Origin: Brevundimonas sp.
GTDB taxonomy: Bacteria > Pseudomonadota > Alphaproteobacteria > Caulobacterales > Caulobacteraceae
Length of the DNA stretch: 64,000 nt
Reading direction: 5' to 3'
Assembly (NCBI RefSeq): GCF_027484365.1
Contig: NZ_JAIXTC010000018.1
Location: 198,277-262,276, forward strand
Shown: positions 35,330-47,389 of the stretch, one piece after another
How the letters are laid out: each line of letters opens with the position of its first letter
Numbering within the stretch: the first letter of the stretch is position 1
The notes under the pieces: generated by a model
What the model was told of the DNA's origin: nothing
Databases searched by the model: none
The model's input: the letters and a program-made list of their open reading frames with translations, nothing else
Position numbers and translations under genes: made by a program

Positions 35330-35974
35330 CTAACGGTACCTCTTCTCGGCCCACCCGCGCGTGATCAGGATGACGGCGGCCACGACGAAGAACGCGGACG
35401 GCAGCCACAGGTCCACACCACCGCCTACGACCCCGAACATCAGCATCGATCCGGCCGAGATCAGACCCGGAAGAAGGCCGGCGGACAGGATGGCTGTGAT
35501 CCTCCGGAAGACGTGGACAGCCGGATCGACAGCGCGGTTCACGAACACCGCCCAGGCCAGCATCGCCCCCTGGACCAGACCGACGATGCTGACCATGCCC
35601 AGATAGATCAGGAAGGCCTCGCCCCTCGGTCCATCGATATAGAGGAGGTTTGTCATGTAGGGCATCAGGGCGATGAGGCCGAGCAGAAGCAGGTTCAGCA
35701 AGAAGACGCCGGTCGTGAAGCGCCTGATCTGGGTGAACATCCGTCGGTGCGAGGTCCAGAAGATGCCGATGACGAGAAAGCTCAGCGCATAGGCCGCGAA
35801 GCCCGGCCAGCCCTGGCTCCACAGCGAAGCCGCCGTCCCGTCCCAGTCGTGCGGCGTGTGCAGTTCGATCGACAACAGGGTGATGGCGATGGCGAAGACG
35901 CCGTCGGAGAAGAACAGCAGCCGGTCCAGGCTGTTGTCCTTCGCGTGGCTGTGATCGTGTTCGATGTCGCTCAT
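35330..35974 (-). CDS. TMEM175-family potassium channel-like membrane protein
   Basis: 214 aa from ATG 35974 with a strong GGGGAGGGG site. Six membrane helices; helix 1 contains the family signature RLLFFSDGVFAIAITLLSIE (FSDGVFAI). Bacterial TMEM175 proteins are tetrameric K+-selective channels with one six-helix repeat per subunit, as here. Histidine-rich N-terminus (EHDHSHAK). Co-transcribed with rsmD. Confidence 0.85.
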   Translation of the reverse strand: MSDIEHDHSHAKDNSLDRLLFFSDGVFAIAITLLSIELHTPHDWDGTAASLWSQGWPGFAAYALSFLVIGIFWTSHRRMFTQIRRFTTGVFLLNLLLLGLIALMPYMTNLLYIDGPRGEAFLIYLGMVSIVGLVQGAMLAWAVFVNRAVDPAVHVFRRITAILSAGLLPGLISAGSMLMFGVVGGGVDLWLPSAFFVVAAVILITRGWAEKRYR

Positions 35975-36067
35975 GGTCCCCTCCCCGGCGTTCGTCGCAG
36001 CCATCGCCCAAGCGTCGCGGTCACGCAACCTCTGGACCGAAACCCCGCGACCGGGCAACGGTCTCCC

Positions 36068-36988
36068 ATGTCTCCCCACGAAGCCCTTGTCCGCGCCGTC
36101 CCTCTCGCGCGTCGATCGCCGATGATCACCGGCTTCAGGCCGGACCGCCCGTGGCTGAGACTGATCGGCTTCCTCGGCCTGGCCATGCTGCTGCTGGTGG
36201 TCGTGATGATCGTCCTGGCGGTTCTGGTCAGGGTGATCCCCGGCCTGCCGAGCGAACTGGCCCCGGCCGGCGCCCTGCCCGAGACCCCGACACGTCTTCT
36301 CGACGAAAACGGCTACATGTTGCTGCTCGCGATGATCCTCGGCGCTATGGCGCTCGCCATCCTGATAGCCGCGACGACGGTCTACGGTCGGAAAATGAGG
36401 GACTTCCTGTGGCCAGGCCGAGCGTTCAACGCCTGGGACTTCGGCGTCGGCTTCGTCGCCATGGCCTGCCTCAGCGCCATCCTTTTCCCGATGTATCTGT
36501 GGAACGGAAGCGAATGGGCGCCGCCGCTGTTCGACCCCCTTTATGAGGACTGGACCCGGCCGGTCTTCCTGTTGGCCAGCCTCGTGGGACTTTGCATCGC
36601 CGCGGCGGCGGAGGAGGTGGCATTCCGGGGCGTGGTGCTACGACTGACGACCCAGGTGTTGCACCATCCCGTCCTGCTCTGCCTGGCCAACGGGATCCTG
36701 TTCTCCGCCTTTCACCTGGACCCGGACCCGGTGGCCTTCGTGGCGCGGACGCTGTCGGGCGCAATCTGGACCTGGGCCGCTATCCGGCTGGGAGGGCTGG
36801 AGTTCGCGGTCGGCGCCCACCTGGCCAACAACCTGATGATCACCCTGTTCTGGGAACCGCTGTCGGCCATGGAGGTCGGTCGCGACTCGCAGTGGTCCCA
36901 GCTGGCGCCGGAGCTGTTCGTCACCGTCGTGATGCTCGCGATCATCGAGCGGCTGGCTGACGGCCCGCGTGACTGGCGGCCGGCTCCG

Positions 36989-37012
<24 letters not shown>
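36068..37012 (+). CDS. CPBP-family intramembrane metalloprotease
   Basis: 314 aa with about eight membrane helices. CPBP/Abi motifs: EEVAFRGVVLR (EExxxR), FSAFHLDPDP (FxxxH) and VGAHLANNLM (HxxxN). Family members cleave prenylated CAAX-type or other substrates in the membrane, and some sort C-terminal tails. Start ATG 36068; 36122 is an alternative. It converges with the RluB-type gene (24-bp overlap). A link to IPTL-CTERM tails in this genome is speculation. Confidence 0.87.
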
Positions 37013-39028
<2,016 letters not shown>

Positions 39029-39050
39029 CCGTAACGCGCTAGAGACATTG

Positions 39051-39458
39051 ATGCGTCACCTGATCCTGATCGCCGCCGCGGTCTCCGTTCTCGCCGCCTG
39101 CAGCCAGCAACGGCCTGCCAGCGCCCCCACCGATGGCGAGGCCGTGCGCCAGCGCGCGATCGACGCCCAGACCGCCCGGCGTCGTACGGGCGCCGAGGTC
39201 CAGGACCGCGCCCTGAACCGGGTCATCCGCACCGTCTATCTGTGCGACAACGGCGAACGCCTTTCGGTCGATTTCGACAACCCGCGCGCCATGGCGACGA
39301 TCCGCAACTCCAGCGGCGAAGCCGTCGATCTGTATCAGGAGCGGGCGGCCGACGGCATCTGGTACAAGGCCAGCGCCTATGAACTGCGCGGCAAGGGCAT
39401 CCTCGCCACCTGGACCGCCGACGGACGCCAGCCGACGGAGTGCCGGGCGATCGACTAG
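39051..39458 (+). CDS. MliC-like lipoprotein (lysozyme inhibitor family)
   Basis: 135 aa. Lipobox LAACSQ. Mature part: [18 protein letters not shown], then [19 protein letters not shown] and a final Cys (PTECRA), the C-beta-C pattern of the MliC/PliC C-type lysozyme inhibitors. A GCTAGAGAC sequence about 11 nt before the ATG could be a -10 element, giving a near-leaderless message. Converges with aroB with a 4-bp overlap. Confidence 0.75.
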   Translation: MRHLILIAAAVSVLAACSQQRPASAPTDGEAVRQRAIDAQTARRRTGAEVQDRALNRVIRTVYLCDNGERLSVDFDNPRAMATIRNSSGEAVDLYQERAADGIWYKASAYELRGKGILATWTADGRQPTECRAID

Positions 39459-40558
39459 ACCGCGCCCTCGTCCCGCAGGAAGGCCGCCAGCTCCCCCGCA
39501 TCGACCGACTTCTGGACGAAGGCGTCGCCGATTCGCCGTGCGAGAACCAGGGTGATTCCCCCGGCTTCGGCCTTCTTGTCCCCGGCCATGAGGGCGATGA
39601 GCCGTTCGGCCTCGAACGAGCCCGCCTGATCCAGACGGGACGGCAGACCTGCCGCCGCAATGACAGCCTCGACCCGTTCGGCGTCCGCCGCAGCGCACAG
39701 GCCCTGACGCACCGAGAAGCGGAACGCCATGCAGCACCCCAGCGCCACAGCCTCGCCGTGGGCCAGGGCCGCCGCCTCGAAGCCCAGCTCGGCCTCGATG
39801 GCGTGACCGAAGGTGTGGCCGAGGTTCAGCAGGGCGCGGCGCCCCGCCTCCTTCTCGTCCTCGCCGACGATGGCGGACTTGATCTCGACCGAGCGCACCA
39901 CGGCCCTCTCCAGCGCCGCCGGATCGCCGCGCACGCCGTCCGCGCCCTCGCCGGCCAGCCAGTCGAAGAACGGCGCGTCACAGATCAGCCCGTGCTTCAG
40001 CACCTCGGCCCAGCCGGAGCGCAGCTGGACCTCCGGAAGGGTCGCGAGCACGTCGATATCGGCCAGGACCAGCCGGGGCTGGTGGAAGGCGCCGACCAGG
40101 TTCTTGCCGCGCGGTGTGTCGATCGCGGTCTTGCCGCCGACCGACGAATCCACCTGGGCCAGCAGGGTCGTCGGCACCTGCACGAAGTCGATGCCGCGCA
40201 TATAGAGGGCCGCGGCGAGGCCGGCGAGGTCGCCGACCACGCCGCCGCCCAGGGCCACGACCACATCCTTGCGATCCAGTCCGGACGCCAGCAGCCGGTC
40301 CATCAGCCGTTCCAGCTCGGCGAAGGATTTGGACGCCTCGCCCGCCGGGACCGCAACGATCTCCGACCGGACGCCCGCCGCCGCCAGCGAGGTCTGCAGC
40401 GCCGGCCCATGAATCATGGCTACCGTCTCGTCCGAGACGATCACGGTGCGCCCGCGCGCGATCGGTGCGATCTGCGCGCCGGCCCCGGCCAGCAGCCCGC
40501 GTCCGACCACGACGTCATAGGCTGCGAACGACCCGCCTGAGACCGAAACCGTCGTCAT
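39455..40558 (-). CDS. aroB: 3-dehydroquinate synthase
   Basis: 367 aa. NAD-binding [21 protein letters not shown] and the metal-site [20 protein letters not shown] (Lys, Asp) and [12 protein letters not shown] (His). Second step of the shikimate pathway. Begins inside the aroK stop with a 4-bp overlap, giving the common aroK-aroB order. Confidence 0.96.
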   Translation of the reverse strand: MTTVSVSGGSFAAYDVVVGRGLLAGAGAQIAPIARGRTVIVSDETVAMIHGPALQTSLAAAGVRSEIVAVPAGEASKSFAELERLMDRLLASGLDRKDVVVALGGGVVGDLAGLAAALYMRGIDFVQVPTTLLAQVDSSVGGKTAIDTPRGKNLVGAFHQPRLVLADIDVLATLPEVQLRSGWAEVLKHGLICDAPFFDWLAGEGADGVRGDPAALERAVVRSVEIKSAIVGEDEKEAGRRALLNLGHTFGHAIEAELGFEAAALAHGEAVALGCCMAFRFSVRQGLCAAADAERVEAVIAAAGLPSRLDQAGSFEAERLIALMAGDKKAEAGGITLVLARRIGDAFVQKSVDAGELAAFLRDEGAV

Positions 40559-41124
40559 GCCGTGGCTCCGCTGGTCCAGTAGGCGTTCAGTGCCGACAGG
40601 ATCGCCTCGACCGCCTGGGCATGCGCTCCTGCGCCGACATCCACCGTGACATCCGCCGTGGCCTCGTAGACGGGGTATCGCACCTCGGCCATCGCCTTCA
40701 GAGCCACGAGGGGATCCTTGCCGCGCAACAGGGGCCGGGTGTCGCGGCGCTGCACCCTCTGCGCCACCACATTCAGATCGGCCCTCAGCCAGACGGAGGT
40801 CGCGTGTTCCTTCATCAGCTCACGCGTCTCGGGATTCAGGACAGCGCCGCCGCCGGTCGCCAGCACGATGGGCGGCCCTTCCAGCAGGCGGCGCATGACC
40901 CGCGCCTCGCCCGCCCGGAACTCGGGCTCCCCCAGCTGGGCGAAGATCTCCGACACGGTCATCCGCGCCGCCGTCTCGATCGCATCATCGCCATCGACGA
41001 AGGGCAGGCCCAGCCGCTGCGCCAGCCGACGTCCTACGGTCGATTTGCCCACGCCCATCAACCCCACCAGCGCTATGGTGCGGGTCGGAACGGGAATCGC
41101 GGCCACCGAAGGTCTGGCGCTCAC
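40555..41124 (-). CDS. aroK: Shikimate kinase
   Basis: About 189 aa from GTG 41124; TTG 41154 would add 10 residues. Walker [17 protein letters not shown], the shikimate-binding Asp (DGDDAIE), and [13 protein letters not shown]. Phosphorylates shikimate. Coupled to aroB and divergent from xerD across about 100 bp (41125-41222). Confidence 0.94.
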   Translation of the reverse strand: MSARPSVAAIPVPTRTIALVGLMGVGKSTVGRRLAQRLGLPFVDGDDAIETAARMTVSEIFAQLGEPEFRAGEARVMRRLLEGPPIVLATGGGAVLNPETRELMKEHATSVWLRADLNVVAQRVQRRDTRPLLRGKDPLVALKAMAEVRYPVYEATADVTVDVGAGAHAQAVEAILSALNAYWTSGATA

Positions 41125-41222
41125 GATCGGTCTCGGCGGGAGGAGGTACGGCAAGCCATGGTCGCTTCAGTCTCTACACCAAGCGTCGCCGCTCGCCAGC
41201 GCCCACGGATCGCTTCCACGCG

Positions 41223-42125
41223 ATGACCACCGCGCAGGTCGAAGCCTTTCTTGAGATGATGGCCGTAGAGCGGGATGCCTCGCCCCACACACTCAGCGCC
41301 TACGCCCGCGACCTCGCCGACGCCGAAGCTTCTCTCGGCGCCGCCGGCCTCATGGGTGCCGATGAGACGGCCATCGAGGCCTGGTTCGCCGGCCTGTCGA
41401 CGCGGGGCCTTTCCGCCGCCACGGCCGCACGCCGACGTTCGTCCTTGCGCCAGTTCTACCGGTTCGCCCTGGGCGAGGGCTGGCGCAGGGACGATCCATC
41501 CCGCCGCCTTGACGCCCCGAAACAGGGCCGGTCCCTGCCGCGCACTCTCGATCGCGACGAGGTCGTCCGCCTGCTGACCGGCGCCGCCGCACGCGACGGC
41601 GCCTCGGGCGTACGCATGATCGCCCTCGTCGAACTGGCCTATGCCTCGGGCCTGCGGGTGTCGGAACTGCTGGCCCTGCGCGTCGAGGCCGTACGCCGCG
41701 ATCCGGCCTGGCTGATCGTGCGCGGCAAGGGCGGCAAGGAGCGGCTGGCACCCCTGAACGCCTCGGCGCGTGAGGCGGTGAAGGCCTGGCTGATCCTTCG
41801 CGACGCTGCCCGCCCCGAGAAAGCGGCCGACAGCCCCTGGCTGTTTCCGTCAGGCACGACCGCCAGCCACCTGACCCCGCGTCGCTTCGCCCAGATGCTG
41901 GATCAGGCCGCAGTCGACGCCGGAATCGACCCCGCCCGCGTCAGCCCCCACGTCCTGCGCCACGCCTTCGCCACCCACCTGCTGGAAGGCGGCGCCGATC
42001 TCCGCGTCGTCCAGACCCTGCTCGGCCACGCCGACATCGCCACGACCCAGATCTACACCCACGTCGCCACCGACCGGCTGACCCAGGTGGTCAACCGGCA
42101 TCATCCTCTGGCGAAGGACGAGTAG
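41223..42125 (+). CDS. xerD: Site-specific tyrosine recombinase XerD
   Basis: 300 aa. N-terminal SAM-like core-binding domain ([19 protein letters not shown]). Catalytic residues visible: Arg in [13 protein letters not shown], Lys in [13 protein letters not shown], HxxR in [20 protein letters not shown], His in [10 protein letters not shown], Tyr in QIYTHV. With XerC resolves chromosome dimers at dif. Size and position next to aroK-aroB fit the housekeeping protein rather than an integrase. Confidence 0.95.
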   Translation: MTTAQVEAFLEMMAVERDASPHTLSAYARDLADAEASLGAAGLMGADETAIEAWFAGLSTRGLSAATAARRRSSLRQFYRFALGEGWRRDDPSRRLDAPKQGRSLPRTLDRDEVVRLLTGAAARDGASGVRMIALVELAYASGLRVSELLALRVEAVRRDPAWLIVRGKGGKERLAPLNASAREAVKAWLILRDAARPEKAADSPWLFPSGTTASHLTPRRFAQMLDQAAVDAGIDPARVSPHVLRHAFATHLLEGGADLRVVQTLLGHADIATTQIYTHVATDRLTQVVNRHHPLAKDE

Positions 42126-42177
42126 AGATTACCGGACGCTGCCTCTCCGCCTTGCCCGAACCGCGTGAAATGCGAGC

Positions 42178-42999
42178 TCAGATCGACGGCTGTCGGCGCC
42201 GAAAGGACAAGGCCGCGCCTCCCGCCAGGATCATCCCGAACAGGATCATCGCCCACTCCGACAATGTTGGGACCGGCGCCGCCACTGCGACGTAGGTGAA
42301 ATCGTCGGCGGCGGTGTTTGGGCTTGTCCCCCCGCTCGTCGTCACGACGACATCAACCACGCCCGCAGCACCGCCCGCCGGCAGCACGGCTGTGATTTCG
42401 GTCGGACTCACATAGGTGACGCTGCTGGCCGCCGTTCCCCCGAACGTAACGCCGGCGTCGTTCGTGAAGCCCGCTCCCGTGATCGTGACGATCGTTCCGC
42501 CGCCAAGTGCGCCAGACGCAGGGCTCAGACTGGTGACGCTGGGCACTCGGATCAGTGTCGCGGTGAGCGCCTGGCGGTAGGTGTTGCTATAGGCCGTCAT
42601 CAGGGTACAGGGCGCATCGGCGCAAGCAGCATCGAAGATTTGAGTGACCACGGGCGCGCCCGAAGCGAGGTTCGGATTGAAGATGATCCGGAATCCTCTG
42701 TTTCCGGCGACCGGGTTCGAGGCAGAGAAACCTATCCGGCTTGTATTGAATTGGCCGACGAAGCTGAAGTTGTCTGCCGGAAAGATATTCACGAAATCGG
42801 CCGCCCGTCCCGCTGTGACCGTAACGGTGCCTGAAGTGACCAGGTTGGTCGCGTCGTCAAAAACGAAGGATCCGGAGAAATCTCCCTGACCATCGGTGAA
42901 GGATCCGCTGAAGTTGTAAGTGACGGGCGCTGCGTTCGCGACACCGCCTGACACCATCAGACAAAGCGCGCTCATTCCAGCCAGAATAAATCGAAACAT
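42178..42999 (-). CDS. IPTL-CTERM protein with IPT/TIG domain
   Basis: 273 aa from ATG 42999 (GAGGACGGT upstream). Signal peptide ending VANA, an N-terminal module (VTYNFSGSF to about residue 150) like that of the protein at 14526, an IPT/TIG beta-sandwich (PSVTSLSPASGALGGGTIVT to DDFTYV, about 150-240), and tail VPTLSEWAMILFGMILAGG ending FRRR. TIG domains are immunoglobulin-like adhesive folds. Probable surface protein anchored or processed through the C-terminal tail. Confidence 0.85.
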   Translation of the reverse strand: MFRFILAGMSALCLMVSGGVANAAPVTYNFSGSFTDGQGDFSGSFVFDDATNLVTSGTVTVTAGRAADFVNIFPADNFSFVGQFNTSRIGFSASNPVAGNRGFRIIFNPNLASGAPVVTQIFDAACADAPCTLMTAYSNTYRQALTATLIRVPSVTSLSPASGALGGGTIVTITGAGFTNDAGVTFGGTAASSVTYVSPTEITAVLPAGGAAGVVDVVVTTSGGTSPNTAADDFTYVAVAAPVPTLSEWAMILFGMILAGGAALSFRRRQPSI

Positions 43000-43160
43000 A
43001 CCGTCCTCACTGATTTCCGGAGAACGCTGCACCTTCAGCTTCCTCGCGTACAAATACCGATGTTCGGCGGCAGCGACGAGTAACGCGCTCGTCGACGCTA
43101 TCGCCTCTCAATACAGTGAGATGCTTTGCCGCCGCGTGTGTCGCCGGGCAATCAGCGATC

Positions 43161-43176
43161 GTCCCAGATTTGGGAC
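43161..43176. promoter_or_regulatory. Palindrome upstream of the AraC regulator
   Basis: GTCCCA-GATT-TGGGAC: 6-bp arms and a 4-bp spacer, in the 264-bp gap (43054-43317) between the IPTL-CTERM gene and the AraC gene. A candidate operator; nothing else in the gap is clear except a possible TTGACC near 43186. Confidence 0.35.
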
Positions 43177-43317
43177 GCGGACCTCTTGACCCGCTGAGCG
43201 TCCGTCCTTGAAACCTTGAGGCCCAGACGGTCGATCGTGAAGAAATCGCTTTCGATCGTTGTTCGAGACCGAACACGCCTGTAGGAAGCAACAGGCCCTC
43301 ACCTTTAACGCGAGCCG

Positions 43318-44388
43318 GTGAGGTCAACTATTTCGCGGTCACGTACTCCCCTCAGTGTCGCCTGGTCCGTGACCTCGGAAACCCATGCGGGGGCGTTCGA
43401 CATCTATCGCGAGACGCTCTCCGAACTTTACGCCGTCTCCGACGTCATGCATCGCGGACGGAAGGGCTTCAGCAGCCAGACCAAGATGATGCGGTTCGCC
43501 GGCAGCACCGTGGGTCGGGCGCGCTCTGTCGCACAGACGCTGGTCCGGGATGCCGACACTATTCGTCGGTCGGGTCTCGACCACATCAGCGTGATCCTCA
43601 GCTTCTCGAACGCCGCTGCCGATTTCGACGGCCGCGATGGCAGGGCCGATCCCGGATCGGTCCAGTTTCGAGATCTCAACCAGCCGACGCGATCCCGCGG
43701 CGACGATATTGACATGATCAACATGATGGTGCCCCGGCACCAGATTCCGAACTGGCTGCTGACCACGAATTTTCATGGCCTGATCATGCCGGGGAAGAGC
43801 CCCGGGGGCCGGTTGGTGGCATCGCACCTGATCACCCTGGTCGAGGTCAGCGACGATCTCACCGAAGACGAAGGGGTCGCCGCGATCGAGGCCACGTTCG
43901 TGATCGCCGAACGCTTTCTGGGTCGCAGGGGACCTGCGCCCACCCCGGCGCAGACCGAAGCCGTCCAGCGCACCATCCGTCGGCGCGCCATGCACATTGT
44001 CGACACTCACATCGGCCACGGGAAATTGACCGCCGGGCGGGTCGCCACCCTGATCGGCGTGTCGCGCAGCAGCCTGTTTCGCGCATTCGAGCCCATGGGC
44101 GGCGTGCTGACCTACGTCCGTCATCGCAAGCTGGACCGGGTTTATGCGGCTGTACGGGCCAGGGGCGGGGCCACCTCCGTCCTCCAGGACCTGGCGGACC
44201 AGCAGGGCTTCGATTCCGTGCGCCAGATGAAGTCGACGTTTCGCACACGCTTCGGATTTTCGCTCACTGACGTCCCGCCTTCCAGCCTCGCCCGTCCTGG
44301 GCGCTCGATCGCGATCCATGCCGCCCATGTCGACGTGCCGGCCAATGACATCGTGCTGGACTGGCTGCGGATCGGCGAAGCGATCTGA
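43318..44388 (+). CDS. AraC-family transcriptional regulator
   Basis: 356 aa from GTG 43318 (a GTG at 43369 is an alternative). The C-terminal HTH region is visible: LTAGRVATLIGVSRSSLFRA and second helix block GATSVLQDLADQQGFDSVRQ with FRTRFGFSLTDV. The N-terminal 240 aa resemble the AraC-type ligand/oligomerisation region of the OruR/FeaR kind. Target unknown; the divergent IPTL-CTERM gene is a candidate. Confidence 0.82.
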   Translation: MRSTISRSRTPLSVAWSVTSETHAGAFDIYRETLSELYAVSDVMHRGRKGFSSQTKMMRFAGSTVGRARSVAQTLVRDADTIRRSGLDHISVILSFSNAAADFDGRDGRADPGSVQFRDLNQPTRSRGDDIDMINMMVPRHQIPNWLLTTNFHGLIMPGKSPGGRLVASHLITLVEVSDDLTEDEGVAAIEATFVIAERFLGRRGPAPTPAQTEAVQRTIRRRAMHIVDTHIGHGKLTAGRVATLIGVSRSSLFRAFEPMGGVLTYVRHRKLDRVYAAVRARGGATSVLQDLADQQGFDSVRQMKSTFRTRFGFSLTDVPPSSLARPGRSIAIHAAHVDVPANDIVLDWLRIGEAI

Positions 44389-44473
44389 ACCCCCGCTTGC
44401 CCCGGTGCGTCGACATCTCTAGGTTCCGCCGCCTTGCGACTGGGCCTTCTCGCCCGCCCCTTCCGGACGCCTC

Positions 44474-45424
44474 ATGGCCACCCACTATCTCGAATTCGAA
44501 AAGCCGATCGCCGATCTGGAGGCCAAGATCGAGGAGCTCGGCCTGCTGGCGGCCACCTCCGGCTCGTTCGAGACCGAGATCGAAGGCCTGCGCAAGAAGG
44601 CCGAGCAGCTTCGCAGGAAGACCTATGCCGAGCTGGATCCATGGAAGAAGACCCAGGTCGCCCGCCACCCCCAGCGCCCGCATTTCATCGACTATCTGGA
44701 CGCCCTGTTCACCGACTATGTCGAGCTGCGCGGCGACCGCCAGTTCGGCGACGACCAGGCCATCCTCGGCGGTCTCGCCCGGTTCCGCGGTCAGGCCGTG
44801 GTCGTCATGGGCCATGAGAAGGGCCACGACACCGCCACCCGCCTGACGCACAATTTCGGCATGGCGCGACCCGAGGGCTATCGCAAGGCCGTGCGCCTGA
44901 TGGACATGGCCGACCGGTTCGGCCTGCCGGTCCTGACCTTCGTCGACACCGCCGGCGCCTACCCCGGCCTCGGTGCCGAAGAGCGCGGCCAGGCTGAGGC
45001 CATCGCCCGTTCGACCGAGCGCGGCCTGATCCTGGGCACGCCGATGATCGCCACGGTCACGGGTGAAGGCGGTTCCGGGGGAGCCATCGCCCTGGCCGCC
45101 GCCAACCGCGTGCTGATTCTCGAACATTCGATCTATTCGGTCATCTCGCCGGAGGGCGCCGCCGGCATCCTTTGGCGCGACGGCGCACGGGCGAAGGACG
45201 CGGCCAACGCCATGAAGATCACGGGGCCCGACCTTCTGGCTCTGAAGATCGTCGACCGGATCATCCCCGAACCCGTCGGCGGGGCCCATTCGAATCGCGA
45301 GGCCGCCATCGCAGCGGTCGGCGACGCCGTCTGGGACGAACTGCAGCAGCTTCTGCCCCTGTCGCCGGCCGAACTGCGCAAACAGAGGTCCGACCGCTTC
45401 TACGCTATCGGCCGAACCAGCTAG
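44474..45424 (+). CDS. accA: Acetyl-CoA carboxylase carboxyltransferase subunit alpha
   Basis: 316 aa. LEFEKPIADLEAKIEELGLL at the N-terminus, GHEKGHDTATRLTHNFGMAR and FVDTAGAYPGLGAEERGQAE, ending ELRKQRSDRFYAIG. Crotonase-fold carboxyltransferase subunit, works with AccD to make malonyl-CoA for fatty acid synthesis. Length normal. Confidence 0.96.
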   Translation: MATHYLEFEKPIADLEAKIEELGLLAATSGSFETEIEGLRKKAEQLRRKTYAELDPWKKTQVARHPQRPHFIDYLDALFTDYVELRGDRQFGDDQAILGGLARFRGQAVVVMGHEKGHDTATRLTHNFGMARPEGYRKAVRLMDMADRFGLPVLTFVDTAGAYPGLGAEERGQAEAIARSTERGLILGTPMIATVTGEGGSGGAIALAAANRVLILEHSIYSVISPEGAAGILWRDGARAKDAANAMKITGPDLLALKIVDRIIPEPVGGAHSNREAAIAAVGDAVWDELQQLLPLSPAELRKQRSDRFYAIGRTS

Positions 45425-45451
45425 GCTTCCGGCCCCGTCGACACGGCCCGT

Positions 45452-47362
45452 TCAATCCGCCGGCTGACGATCACCGTCCAGACCGATCCGTGCGCCGCGG
45501 GTCTGCTTCTTCCACAGGGCGGCGTACTCCCCGCCGACCCGCGCGACCAGTTCGTGGTGCGCGCCCCGTTCGACGATCCGCCCGGCCTTCAGCACCAGAA
45601 TCTGTTCAGCGTCGGCGATGGTCGACAGCCGGTGCGCCACGACCAGGGTGGTGCGGCCCGCCTTGGCCTTCCGGAGCGTCTTCTGGATCGCGGCCTCGGT
45701 CCGGCTGTCCAGGGCGCTGGTGGCCTCGTCGAGGATCAGGATGCACGGATCGGCCAGAAGGGCCCGGGCGATGCCGACCCGCTGACGTTCGCCGCCCGAG
45801 AGCTTCAGGCCGCGCTCGCCCACCCGGGTCTCCATCCCGTCCGGCAGGCTGCGGATGAATCCGGCCAGTTCCGCCGCCTCCGCCGCCGCCCAGATCGCCG
45901 CCTCATCCGCCTCAGGGCGGGCGAAGGCGATGTTGACCGCCAGAGTGTCGTTGAACAGGGCCACGTCCTGCGGCACGAGGGCGACGGCCCGGCGCAGGGA
46001 GGCTTGGGTGACGTCGCGGACGTCGGCCCCCTCGATCACCACGCGTCCAACCTGGGGGTCGAGCAGCCTCAGAGCCAGTTTGACGATGGTCGACTTGCCG
46101 GAGCCCGAGGGTCCGACGAGGGCCGTCGTCGTCCCCGGCCGGACGGTGAACGACACATCCTCCAGCCCGTTGGCCCGCGCATCGTGACGGAAGGAGACGG
46201 CCTCGAACGCCAGCGCTCCACCGTTCTGCCCCTCGGGCCGCACAAGGTCCGGCGCCTGGGGCGCATCGGCGACCTGCGGCGTCTGGCGCGTGACCTTCAG
46301 CATCTCCTCCATGTCGATGAAGGACTGGCGGATTTCACGATAGGCGAAGCCGAGGATGTTCAGCGGCGCATACAGCGAGATCAGGATCAGCACCGCCGCC
46401 GTCACGTCGCCCGGCCCCATCCGTCCGGCCGCCGCCTCGAACCCGGCCATCACGGCCATGACGCCGAGACCCACATTCATGATCAGGGCCTGGACCGCGT
46501 TCAGCAGGGCCAGGGAGCTGTTGGCCTTCAGCGCCGCAGCGTTATAGGCCCCGAGGGCCCGGTCGTAGCCGAGCGCCGCCCGCGTCTCGGCTCCGAACGA
46601 CTTCACCGTCTCATAGTTGATCAGGGCGTCCACGACCTGGCCGGCGGCCTCGGTATCGGCCGTGTTCATCGTCCGCCGATGCTCGATCCGCCAGTTGGAG
46701 ATCGAGAAGGTGAAGACCGTGTAGACGATCACCACCACCACCGCGACGGCCGCGAACCGCCAGTCATAGGCCCCGCCCAGCACACCGGCGGCGAGGATCA
46801 ACTCCAGGCCCGTCGGCACGAGGTTGAAGGCCAGTATCCGCAGCAGGAAGTCGACCGACCGGGATCCGCGATCCACCGTCCGCGAGAGGGCTCCGGAGCG
46901 CTTGGTCTGGTGGAAGTCCAGAGACAGGCTCAGGGCGTGGGCGAAGGTTTCCGTCGCCGCCGTCCGCTGCGCCGCCGCCCGCACGGGGGCGAACACCACG
47001 TCAGACAGCTGCGGCGACGCGGACGACAGGAACCGCACGATCGCCCAGCCGACCGCGAAGCCGGCGAATCCGAGCCCGATCGAAACCCCGGTCGGCTGGT
47101 CCGCCGCCAGATGATTGACCGCCGCCCCCAGCACCAGAGGCGCCAGCACGCCCAGGGCCTTCCCGGCGATGGTCAGCAGGATCGAAACGACCAGCCGCAA
47201 CCGCAGCTGTGGCGCGCCGGATCGGCCCACCAGCCGGATCAGATCCATCAGTGCGGGGATCGTCGCGGGATCGGCCGGCGGCTCGGCCGCGACGCCGGCG
47301 TTCCGCGCCTTCGCCTCTATGCCGCCACCGCCTCGTTGTCCCGATCGTTCACCACGCGCCAT
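45452..47362 (-). CDS. Atm1/ABCB7-type ABC exporter (fused permease-ATPase)
   Basis: 636 aa: six-helix membrane domain then ATPase domain. Membrane block DFHQTKRSGALSRTVDRGSR and INYETVKSFGAETRAA match the Atm1/ABCB7 subgroup, known in alphaproteobacteria to export glutathione-metal or polysulfide conjugates. ATPase: Walker A GPSGSGKST, signature LSGGERQRVGIARALL, Walker B ILILDEATSALD. Converges with accA. Confidence 0.9.
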   Translation of the reverse strand: MARGERSGQRGGGGIEAKARNAGVAAEPPADPATIPALMDLIRLVGRSGAPQLRLRLVVSILLTIAGKALGVLAPLVLGAAVNHLAADQPTGVSIGLGFAGFAVGWAIVRFLSSASPQLSDVVFAPVRAAAQRTAATETFAHALSLSLDFHQTKRSGALSRTVDRGSRSVDFLLRILAFNLVPTGLELILAAGVLGGAYDWRFAAVAVVVVIVYTVFTFSISNWRIEHRRTMNTADTEAAGQVVDALINYETVKSFGAETRAALGYDRALGAYNAAALKANSSLALLNAVQALIMNVGLGVMAVMAGFEAAAGRMGPGDVTAAVLILISLYAPLNILGFAYREIRQSFIDMEEMLKVTRQTPQVADAPQAPDLVRPEGQNGGALAFEAVSFRHDARANGLEDVSFTVRPGTTTALVGPSGSGKSTIVKLALRLLDPQVGRVVIEGADVRDVTQASLRRAVALVPQDVALFNDTLAVNIAFARPEADEAAIWAAAEAAELAGFIRSLPDGMETRVGERGLKLSGGERQRVGIARALLADPCILILDEATSALDSRTEAAIQKTLRKAKAGRTTLVVAHRLSTIADAEQILVLKAGRIVERGAHHELVARVGGEYAALWKKQTRGARIGLDGDRQPAD

Positions 47363-47389
47363 CGCACGGATATGGACTGCGCCGGTGGC

